From: PFL35 sp041550515
GTDB taxonomy: Archaea > Thermoplasmatota > E2 > DHVEG-1
Direction: 5' to 3'
Assembly: GCA_041550515.1 (NCBI GenBank)
Contig: JBFEOQ010000080.1
Location: forward strand, 1-5,511
DNA: 5,511 bases
In this document: positions 1 to 5,511 of the stretch, piece by piece
Layout of the letters: every line of letters starts with the position of its first letter
Numbering within the stretch: the first letter of the stretch is position 1
Translations under genes and position numbers: made by a program
Notes under the pieces: model-generated
Seen by the model: the letters and a program-made list of their open reading frames with translations, nothing else
Told to the model about the DNA's origin: nothing
Databases searched by the model: none

Positions 1-44
1 AACAACACTATCATAAATATAGATGTTATTTTTTTTATTACCAT
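1..44 (-). CDS. Possible 5' start of a leftward gene cut by the window edge
   Basis: On the minus strand an ATG at 44-42 opens a frame reading MVIKKITSIFMIVL before the window ends. A short basic start followed by hydrophobic residues is what a signal peptide or first membrane helix looks like. A TATA-like box at 77-84 would place transcription start about 10 nt before this ATG, and no strong SD is seen. A second ATG at 69-67 opens another frame (MHNKKIDINGNKKNN...) that also runs off the edge, so the frame is not decided. With so little sequence in AT-rich DNA, both could be chance. No function can be given. Confidence 0.2.
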   Translation of the reverse strand, partial: MVIKKITSIFMIVL

Positions 45-76
45 TGATATCAATCTTTTTATTATGCATATATTAT

Positions 77-84
77 TATATAAA
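77..84 (-). promoter_or_regulatory. TATA-like box for a possible leftward gene
   Basis: The minus strand reads TTTATATA, close to the archaeal TATA consensus, with an A/T-rich stretch (GTAAATTT) just upstream. It lies about 36 nt before the ATG at 44-42, which fits a start of transcription around position 54 and a very short leader. AT-rich spacers produce such boxes by chance, so this depends on a gene really starting at the left edge. Confidence 0.25.
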
Positions 85-140
85 AATTTACATTTGAAAA
101 ATATTAATTTTGTCTATAAAATATTATTATAAACTCAATA

Positions 141-177
141 CTAAATAAATAAAAAGAAAATAGGGGAATATTCCCTT
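141..177 (-). terminator. Putative terminator of the C25 peptidase gene, with GGGAATATTCCC palindrome
   Basis: About 25 nt past the peptidase stop codon, the minus strand has the 12-bp perfect palindrome GGGAATATTCCC (164-175). It is the only GC-containing block of note in this spacer. It is followed by a T-rich run, CTATTTTCTTTTTATTTATT (about 142-161). A short hairpin plus T-tract would serve as a terminator, and archaeal RNA polymerase can also stop at the T-tract alone. The stem is short and would need the central AATATT as its loop, so the palindrome could instead be a protein-binding site. Confidence 0.45.
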
Positions 178-200
178 GATATAGTTTTATATATATTTTT

Positions 201-3200
201 TTAGGTTGAACTTATCAGTTCGAGATCTATGTTTTCTAGATAAGGTATGAAATCACCGATGTATCCTGTTACTTTAACTAATGTTTTTGCATCAGCTGAA
301 TAATACATTTCTGCTATTCCACCCAGGATATCTACTTGATAACAGTTGTTGTAATTACCTGCAGGTACTGCTATTTGTTTCTGTGTATATACTTTAAATG
401 GATCTAATCTATAGAATTTCTCCAAATATGGTATGTTAAAGGTTGTAGGCATACCCATATCAGTCATGAATTCTGCTATATTTATCACAGGTAGGTATTT
501 ACTTAGACTTGGTGGAATTATTTCAATTCTAAATAATGAAAATATGTTATCTACTATTTTAAGAAGTCTAAGATATTTAGATTCAACTGTTCCACTAATA
601 GATATATTTGTTTCGTATAATGGATATGGTTTTCCAACAAATACAGGGAATTCTATTATCTTAAAAGCTGGATCAAAATCAATGTTTAACGTTATATCTA
701 AAGGTATAGTTTTTATAAATCTAAGTACTATTGGTGGTAATTCAATAGGTAAAGCATTTGGATCAAGTTCTAAATATAACTTTAGATTAAGTGTTTTAAC
801 TCCAAGAGTTGCTTTTTCAAAGATTACATCACCTGTTATTGCTATATCTTCTAATTCAAATTCAATATCTATTGGTTCTTGCTCATCCATTAAGAAATCA
901 AAGTATACATCAATGCTAACATCAACATTCTCTGTTTCTACAGATGTAATATAACTATCTGCTGTAACTTCATCAACAGTAAATTTAATTTGACCTGAGC
1001 TTAGATGAATATCAAGATCTCTTCCTTCTACTTCAGAAAATACAAAATCAACATTTTCTAGTTTATATGTAAATGAATTTCCTACATTCCAAATAGGTAC
1101 TTCAGCTTCATCTGTATTAAGATTATTAGATGGATCAGTATAATCAGGGTTTTCATGATTAAAGGCAGCTAAACCATATCCTCCAATCTTTAAACTTGGA
1201 TCACCAAGATATACCCATTCTTGTACATGTTTTCTATCAACAACATCTCTATTAATATTTTCTTGATAATCACCTACTTGATTGATACAATCTGTAATAA
1301 CTTGTGTATAAATATCTCCATATATTTCATCCATATTATGTTGGACATAATAATAATATACTCTGCTATTTTGGAATTGACTTAAACCAAGAGTCCAACA
1401 ATCATCGCAGTTTAAATATCCATATCCAAGACCTGTATAACCAACTGATGCTACTGTACCACCATTAGGATGAAGTACGAGATATGAACTAAAGTCAAGA
1501 GGCATCATATATGCTAATTGACCTAAATTTAAATTTCCATTAATAGATCCTTCAATGATATCTTGAGATGTTACATTAAATCTAGCTGTACTACAACCAC
1601 TATTAGTAGATACTGGTAGTTTGATTCCATTAGAGTATCTTCGAATTGTGAATAATGTTATTCCTGGGTAATAATCTCTAACATCTAATCCATGATCTCC
1701 CCATGCTAAAGGACTTGAGTGACCAGAAACAAATAAAAAACCAGCACCTGGATTTACAACATTTGTAAGATCCTCAGGCCCCCATAATCGTACATCACAA
1801 CCCCATTCACCTTCTGGAACAGTAAATACTCTTGTCACATCGAAACCATCGTTTTCCATTAATCCCGCTGCATAATTTACAACGTATATTCCCTCTGGAT
1901 TATTTTTTATTGCACTATCAGGGTATCTTTCATATGGTGAGGTATCTCCAGAGGATACAACCATATCATTAAACCAGGGTTCAGATGGATTAGTATAAGT
2001 TTCATAATTTATGATTTTATCAATTGCTATATCTGGTTCCCAGGAATAACGGAATGGTATACGTCCAACAATTATATCAGGATACATAGCTATATAATCC
2101 CATTGCGATGGATCCCAAAACTCTGATGATTCTCCATATACACCATTACCATTTGGATCCCAACAGCTAAAAATTGGGTAACCATATTGACTATATCTAA
2201 TTATATCCATGAAATATGTTTGACTTTCAAATCCCACCTCATGACCATCGGAATCGTCATCACAGTAAACTCTTCGTGATGGAACCCACCAATCATTGGT
2301 TTGCCCTTTCATTCCACCACCTAAGAGCACATATTTTATTCCCCATTCGTTAAAAGCATCATACATTCTATATTTTAATATTTCAACTTCATCGAAAAAC
2401 TCACGGCTTGTATCATCACCGTATTCAAGTTGTTCCCCTTCATATTTTGCATAGATTTCCTGCGTGGTTTCTAAAACAGTTTTAACACCAACATTATTCT
2501 TATGATCTGCTAATCGTTGGAAATTATCTTTAAAGTTTTCATGAGTTATTATAAGAAGATCATATACTGGATCATTTAATGATGATACAGTTGGTTCATT
2601 ATAATCTATATTAATAGTAATTTCTTGTGGTAAATAAATTATGTCATCAGCTGGAATATACTGTGCATAGCACTGTATATTTACAATGACAGAAAGTTCA
2701 CCATTATATAAACCAATATCTTTAGTAACCTCGTATTGTTCAGAAGGATAAAACTCCATACTTTCATATATTTCTGCATCCATCTCCTGTGATCCAGAAC
2801 AATCACAATCAGTATTTTCTTCATCTGAAGAAGATAACACAACAGGTGTTGGAGCTGGGCGAATCTTAGCTGGTAGAGTCATTGGAACAGTTGTAATATC
2901 CACATCAACAGATTCAATAATTGTCCCATAAGGATATGTATAAGTTTTACCAAATCTAGGAATTAATGGTTTACATGAATCAGAAAGAAAACTAGTTGTT
3001 TCTTTAAATTCTAATTTAACAAAATCACTATCATAAACAATATTTGGCTCAGAAACCAATATCGCATCTTCAAATGTCAAACTTTTATACTCAATATTTG
3101 ACTGTGTTTCATTTTGCTCAAAATCATCTTTAACTTGATTTACACCAGCCGCTCCTAATCCACTTAGGATTAAGAATCCTATTACTAAAACTGCTATTAA

Positions 3201-3209
3201 TTTCCGCAT
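201..3209 (-). CDS. Secreted gingipain-like cysteine peptidase (family C25) with C-terminal beta-rich domain
   Basis: This is a 1002-aa exported protease, probably acting outside the cell on proteins or peptides. Residues 1-22 (MRKLIAVLVIGFLILSGLG...) form a signal peptide without a lipobox. Residues ~40-203 resemble a C25 propeptide (the KIRPAPTP and QYIPADDIIYLPQEI segments). Residues ~216-675 are the catalytic domain: YDLLIITHENFKDNF, KYVLLGGG, YPDIIVGRIPF, FLFVSGHSSPLAWG with catalytic His497, NSGCSTARF with nucleophile Cys539, and closing GDPSLKIGG. These match gingipain R's YTGHGSETAW and GNCCITAQF blocks. D317/D319/D321/G322 and D351/N353/N355/G356 look like Ca2+ loops. Residues ~706-1000 are a beta-rich domain I cannot name; no C-terminal membrane anchor is seen. 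A longer frame opens at a TTG (3236), but the ATG at 3209 has a GGAGGTG SD at ideal spacing and starts exactly at the signal peptide. Cleavage specificity cannot be told from sequence. Confidence 0.9.
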   Translation of the reverse strand: MRKLIAVLVIGFLILSGLGAAGVNQVKDDFEQNETQSNIEYKSLTFEDAILVSEPNIVYDSDFVKLEFKETTSFLSDSCKPLIPRFGKTYTYPYGTIIESVDVDITTVPMTLPAKIRPAPTPVVLSSSDEENTDCDCSGSQEMDAEIYESMEFYPSEQYEVTKDIGLYNGELSVIVNIQCYAQYIPADDIIYLPQEITINIDYNEPTVSSLNDPVYDLLIITHENFKDNFQRLADHKNNVGVKTVLETTQEIYAKYEGEQLEYGDDTSREFFDEVEILKYRMYDAFNEWGIKYVLLGGGMKGQTNDWWVPSRRVYCDDDSDGHEVGFESQTYFMDIIRYSQYGYPIFSCWDPNGNGVYGESSEFWDPSQWDYIAMYPDIIVGRIPFRYSWEPDIAIDKIINYETYTNPSEPWFNDMVVSSGDTSPYERYPDSAIKNNPEGIYVVNYAAGLMENDGFDVTRVFTVPEGEWGCDVRLWGPEDLTNVVNPGAGFLFVSGHSSPLAWGDHGLDVRDYYPGITLFTIRRYSNGIKLPVSTNSGCSTARFNVTSQDIIEGSINGNLNLGQLAYMMPLDFSSYLVLHPNGGTVASVGYTGLGYGYLNCDDCWTLGLSQFQNSRVYYYYVQHNMDEIYGDIYTQVITDCINQVGDYQENINRDVVDRKHVQEWVYLGDPSLKIGGYGLAAFNHENPDYTDPSNNLNTDEAEVPIWNVGNSFTYKLENVDFVFSEVEGRDLDIHLSSGQIKFTVDEVTADSYITSVETENVDVSIDVYFDFLMDEQEPIDIEFELEDIAITGDVIFEKATLGVKTLNLKLYLELDPNALPIELPPIVLRFIKTIPLDITLNIDFDPAFKIIEFPVFVGKPYPLYETNISISGTVESKYLRLLKIVDNIFSLFRIEIIPPSLSKYLPVINIAEFMTDMGMPTTFNIPYLEKFYRLDPFKVYTQKQIAVPAGNYNNCYQVDILGGIAEMYYSADAKTLVKVTGYIGDFIPYLENIDLELISST

Positions 3210-3214
3210 ATATA

Positions 3215-3221
3215 CACCTCC
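3215..3221 (-). promoter_or_regulatory. Strong Shine-Dalgarno site deciding the peptidase start
   Basis: The minus strand reads GGAGGTG, a near-complete match to the complement of the archaeal 16S rRNA 3' end, ending 5 nt before the ATG at 3209. It lies inside the longer frame that would begin at TTG 3236, so it argues for the ATG and removes nine residues (MLTFSGGVY) from the longer version. It is the only convincing SD in the window. Confidence 0.85.
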
Positions 3222-3254
3222 ACTGAAGGTTAACAATATTTCCCCTACTTATTA

Positions 3255-3267
3255 TTTAATATATAGT
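3255..3267 (-). promoter_or_regulatory. Probable promoter (TATA region) of the C25 peptidase gene
   Basis: The minus strand reads ACTATATATTAAA. Taking the usual 26-nt spacing from box centre to transcription start, RNA would begin near 3236 and carry a leader of about 27 nt that includes the SD. A second, more consensus-like TTTATATG at 3324-3317 would give a leader of about 85 nt. Either or both may be used, and the AT-rich context makes the choice uncertain. Confidence 0.4.
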
Positions 3268-3454
3268 ATTAATTTTTAATTTAAATATTTATCTAAGTAA
3301 TATATATTTCCTATATCATATAAAAAAATTACCTCTAAAATACTAAACAATCTACTAAATAAAGTAAAAAAATATTTAAAATTAACAACATAAGATATTT
3401 AAAAAAAATATTTCTTACAAAAAACCTAAATTAAATAATTTGAAATCCACACTC

Positions 3455-3469
3455 ATATATATTTTTATA
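3455..3469 (+). promoter_or_regulatory. TATA box of the Ca2+ antiporter gene, suggesting a leaderless transcript
   Basis: The plus strand has overlapping TATA-like elements, TATATATAT and TTTTTATA (3462-3469). The centre of the latter is about 27 nt before the ATG at 3493, so transcription would start at or within a few bases of the start codon. The bases before the ATG (GTTACACAATTAAA) contain no SD, which agrees with a leaderless or nearly leaderless mRNA. Confidence 0.5.
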
Positions 3470-3492
3470 GAAAAAATTGTTACACAATTAAA

Positions 3493-4431
3493 ATGCTACC
3501 AGTAATATATGCAGTTCCATTATTAATCATAGGAATTATCTTAGTCTCAAAAGGATCAGATATACTAATCGATGGAACAACAAAAACAGCATTATACTAT
3601 GGAATACCTTTATTTGTTATATCTGCAGTTTTAATAGGATTTGGAACATCCGCACCAGAACTTTCTGTCTCTGTTGGATCAGCTTTAGAAAACGATGCCG
3701 GAATTTCACTGGGAAATATTGTTGGTTCATGCATAGCAAATATTCTTCTAATACTAGGCATTGGCGCATTAATTAAACCTATAAAAATCAATAAAGGTGG
3801 TATTAAAAAAGAATCAATAATAATTCTATTCTCATCAATTATGCTACTAGTATTTGCAGCAGCAGGATTATTAGATAAATATCACTTGATTGGTGGATCA
3901 ATATTTCTTTTAATGTTCATAGGATCTATATATATTTTTATCCTCAGTGCAAAAAAACATAAACAAAAATTAGACACACAAAATACTCAAAAAATACAAA
4001 GAAATATAATATTAATAATAGTTGGAATAATTGCAGTAATATTTGGCGCATGGATACTAATACAATCAACTATCTCAATTGCAACAACTCTTGGGATCCC
4101 TTCATTTTATATTGCATTATCTGTAGTTGCTGTTGGAACATCTTTACCTGAATTAATAGTTACAATTACAGCTTCACGAAAAGAAAAATCAGATATAACA
4201 ATAGGAAATATAATCGGATCAAACATGTTTAATATATTTTTAATACTAGGATTATCAGCATTATTGATACCATTAAATACCAATACTGAAATTGATAAAA
4301 TTATAATCCTTCTTTTTGCCACTATATGCATCTTTCCATTCCTATATACTGGACAAATATTAACCCGAAAAGTAGGCTTAATTTATTTAATAGGATATGC
4401 AACATTCATTTGTTACTCATTTATCTTATAA
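3493..4431 (+). CDS. Ca2+/cation antiporter, CaCA family (NCX_Mj/YrbG type)
   Basis: A 312-aa integral membrane exchanger expected to expel Ca2+ in return for Na+ or H+. It has the family's two inverted halves of about five helices each. The alpha-1 repeat is GFGTSAPELSVS (T52, S53, E56) plus GNIVGSCIANILLILG (S79, N83). The alpha-2 repeat is AVGTSLPELIVT (T216, S217, E220) plus GNIIGSNMFNIFLILG (S243, N247). A basic, polar cytoplasmic loop (~152-171, KKHKQKLDTQNTQKIQ) joins the halves. Length is close to the archaeal NCX_Mj protein, and the spacing from each Glu to the Ser and Asn (23 and 27 residues) fits it. Two details differ: the position equivalent to NCX_Mj Asp240 is Asn247, and Cys80 follows Ser79 where alpha-2 has Asn. 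The gene diverges from the peptidase gene and faces the DUF554 gene tail to tail. The ion driving exchange cannot be read from sequence. Confidence 0.93.
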   Translation: MLPVIYAVPLLIIGIILVSKGSDILIDGTTKTALYYGIPLFVISAVLIGFGTSAPELSVSVGSALENDAGISLGNIVGSCIANILLILGIGALIKPIKINKGGIKKESIIILFSSIMLLVFAAAGLLDKYHLIGGSIFLLMFIGSIYIFILSAKKHKQKLDTQNTQKIQRNIILIIVGIIAVIFGAWILIQSTISIATTLGIPSFYIALSVVAVGTSLPELIVTITASRKEKSDITIGNIIGSNMFNIFLILGLSALLIPLNTNTEIDKIIILLFATICIFPFLYTGQILTRKVGLIYLIGYATFICYSFIL

Positions 4432-4618
4432 CAACTCAAAAGATAACATTGTAAAATAAACCTTAATAATATTAATATCAATACTAAAAACTCCTCTTTA
4501 ATCATTATCTATATAAAAAACAAAATTTTAAACGTCATACACTAATAATTAATATTCTTACAAAATAATAAACGATAAGATAAAAAATATTAAAACCCAT
4601 ATGTTAATAAAAACCATA

Positions 4619-4632
4619 GAAAAATAAAAATC
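4619..4632 (-). terminator. T-tract terminator candidate for the DUF554 gene
   Basis: About 45 nt past the DUF554 stop, the minus strand reads GATTTTTATTTTTC, two runs of five T separated by one A. Oligo-T tracts of this kind are sufficient for intrinsic termination by archaeal RNA polymerase. More T-rich bases follow at 4604-4613. No hairpin is needed and none is evident. Confidence 0.4.
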
Positions 4633-4642
4633 AATCCTTCAT

Positions 4643-4659
4643 CTTTTCTTTATTTTTTC
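4643..4659 (+). terminator. T-rich tract that may end the antiporter transcript
   Basis: The plus strand has CTTTTCTTTATTTTTTC about 210 nt after the antiporter stop and immediately before the 3' end of the opposing DUF554 gene. It is the strongest T-tract on the plus strand in this convergent spacer. Transcription may well end earlier in the AT-rich spacer, and the distance keeps confidence low. Apart from the two T-tracts, nothing else stands out in 4432-4674. Confidence 0.3.
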
Positions 4660-4674
4660 TAAAATAACAATTAT

Positions 4675-5352
4675 TTACAAAAACAAATACGCTAGAATAA
4701 CCACAATTATAAGACTTGGCAACATATTTAATATCCTAATTTTTTTAATCTCTAATATAGAAATACCAAGCCCAAGTAATATCACTCCTCCAACTGCAGT
4801 CAACTCATTAATCATAACATCTGTAAAAACAAACTGCATATTTGTAGCAAATAAAGTTAGACCACCCTGAAAAAACAATAAAGGAATAAAAGAAAAAAGT
4901 ACACCAATACCCAAAGTAGTAGCTAAAACAATTGAAGAAAAACCATCAAGCACAGACTTTGCAACTAAAAGATTAGGAGTTCCATATATACCATCCTCAA
5001 ATGCACCAAGAATAGTCATAGATCCCATACAAAACAATAAAAAAGCTGTAATAAAACCCTCTGAAAACCTCTCATTTTTAAATTTAAACTTTTTTTTAAG
5101 CCAATCACCAAAAACATTAATCTTTTTATCAATATCAATTATCTCGCCAACTATCGCACCTATAACAATACTAAAAATCATAATAAGAAGATTATTAGTC
5201 TTAACCGCCATCATAACACCAAGTATAATAGTAAACAAACCAACACCATGAAAAGCAGTATCTGTAATCTTTTTTGGTAACCTTGAATGAATAACTAATC
5301 CAATAATACTACCTATTATAACAGCAGCTACATTAATTAATGTTCCAAGCAT
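4675..5352 (-). CDS. DUF554 family integral membrane protein (YqgA/YdfK type)
   Basis: A 225-aa, highly hydrophobic protein matching the DUF554 family, whose members are predicted membrane transport or channel proteins without a firmly known substrate. Family marks are the opening MLGTLINVAAVIIGSIIG (compare E. coli YqgA MVIGPFINASAVLLGG), the VIGAIVGEIIDIDKKIN block, and the core GSMTILGAFEDGIYGTPNLL with acidic E119/D120. Next come the AKSVLDGFSSIVLA segment (K132, D136), the SFIPLLFFQGGLTL helix, AVGGVILLGLGISIL, and the closing NMLPSLIIVVILAYLF. A basic cytoplasmic loop (~86-95, KKKFKFKNER) separates the halves, and about seven membrane segments are apparent. A frame from TTG 5358 adds two residues. 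I prefer ATG 5352 because it lies 27 nt from the TATA centre and aligns with the family start. Length matches the family (about 225-235 aa). It is probably a single-gene unit. Confidence 0.9.
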   Translation of the reverse strand: MLGTLINVAAVIIGSIIGLVIHSRLPKKITDTAFHGVGLFTIILGVMMAVKTNNLLIMIFSIVIGAIVGEIIDIDKKINVFGDWLKKKFKFKNERFSEGFITAFLLFCMGSMTILGAFEDGIYGTPNLLVAKSVLDGFSSIVLATTLGIGVLFSFIPLLFFQGGLTLFATNMQFVFTDVMINELTAVGGVILLGLGISILEIKKIRILNMLPSLIIVVILAYLFL

Positions 5353-5374
5353 TTTCAAATGATATATATAATGC

Positions 5375-5393
5375 TATATAAAACTCCTTTTTT
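5375..5393 (-). promoter_or_regulatory. BRE-TATA promoter of the DUF554 gene, suggesting a leaderless transcript
   Basis: The minus strand reads AAAAAAGGAG followed directly by TTTTATATA. The box centre (5379) is 27 nt from the first base of the ATG at 5352, the expected distance for transcription starting on the start codon itself. GGAG here looks like an SD but lies about 31 nt from the ATG, too far for that role. The purine-rich run next to the TATA box better fits a TFB recognition element. Confidence 0.6.
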
Positions 5394-5511
5394 AATTCGT
5401 TCTAATAAGTCATCTTTTAATTTTTTTATACAAATTGCTATAAAAACATCCTTATTAAATATTATAAACTTAAACTACCTTTTTTCTTAACCTTACAATT
5501 TACATAAAAAA

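Noticed and set aside
1..132. Plus-strand frame open from the left edge to a TAA at 130-132
   Set aside because: It is stop-free for 43 codons but consists almost wholly of I/N/L/F/K codons with no motif. The opposite strand offers a better-looking gene start, so I did not call it as a gene tail.
184..200. TTTTATATA box on the plus strand pointing antisense into the peptidase 3' end
   Set aside because: TATA-like strings are abundant in these spacers and nothing supports an antisense RNA here.
433..954. 173-codon open frame on the plus strand inside the peptidase gene
   Set aside because: It lies antisense to the beta-rich domain of a well-supported gene. Its translation is serine/isoleucine-rich low complexity with no recognisable motif or SD, so it is a shadow frame.
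3210..3236. Nine-codon N-terminal extension of the peptidase from a TTG start
   Set aside because: The GGAGGTG SD lies within this extension and serves the ATG at 3209. The extension would also bury the signal peptide's basic start.
3365..3413. Repeated AAAAAAATATTT strings in the divergent spacer
   Set aside because: These are low-complexity A/T runs, not regular repeats. There is no CRISPR-like spacing, iteron pattern or inverted ends of a mobile element.
3597..3791. 64-codon minus-strand frame inside the antiporter gene
   Set aside because: It is antisense to the conserved alpha-1 repeat, and the Ca2+ antiporter reading fully explains the sequence.
4107..4331. 74-codon minus-strand frame inside the antiporter gene
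   Set aside because: It is antisense to the alpha-2 repeat. The two shadow frames look alike only because the alpha repeats are related.
4558..4617. 19-codon minus-strand ORF, MVFINIWVLIFFILSFIIL
   Set aside because: It could be a tiny membrane peptide, but it has no SD, overlaps the T-tract after DUF554, and all-hydrophobic short frames are expected by chance in T-rich DNA.
5371..5490. 39-codon plus-strand ORF with ATG at 5371
   Set aside because: There is no SD or suitably placed TATA box, the composition is low-complexity, and it overlaps the DUF554 promoter on the other strand.

Overview
The window is very AT-rich and gene-sparse, with three complete protein genes separated by low-complexity AT spacers of roughly 200-280 nt. 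Archaeal-style signals dominate. TATA-like boxes, one with an adjacent purine-rich BRE-like run, sit about 26-27 nt upstream of two start codons that lack a usable Shine-Dalgarno (SD) site, as expected for leaderless transcripts. The third gene has a strong GGAGGTG SD. T-rich tracts follow the genes. Together with a secreted C25 (gingipain-family) cysteine peptidase, this points to a low-GC euryarchaeote, perhaps Thermoplasmatota or the sediment group MBG-D, whose single-cell genomes were reported to encode C25-type extracellular peptidases. That placement is inference, not proof.

Layout: positions 1-200 are an AT-rich spacer. It holds a GGGAATATTCCC palindrome just past the peptidase gene and, at the extreme left edge, a possible start of a leftward gene. 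Positions 201-3209 (minus) encode a 1002-aa secreted peptidase with signal peptide, C25-type propeptide, catalytic domain (His497/Cys539) and an unassigned beta-rich C-terminal domain of about 290 aa. Positions 3210-3492 are a divergent promoter region. Positions 3493-4431 (plus) encode a Ca2+/cation antiporter. Positions 4432-4674 are a convergent terminator region. Positions 4675-5352 (minus) encode a DUF554 (YqgA/YdfK-type) membrane protein, preceded by its promoter. The right edge has no convincing further gene.

The genes do not form an operon, since neighbours are divergent or convergent. The only functional link I can suggest is calcium: the peptidase carries DxDxDG-like and DxNxNG-like loops that may bind Ca2+, and its divergent neighbour is a Ca2+ exchanger. 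I see no mobile element, CRISPR array, rRNA, tRNA or defence system. The least explained parts are the peptidase's C-terminal domain and the promoter/start architecture.
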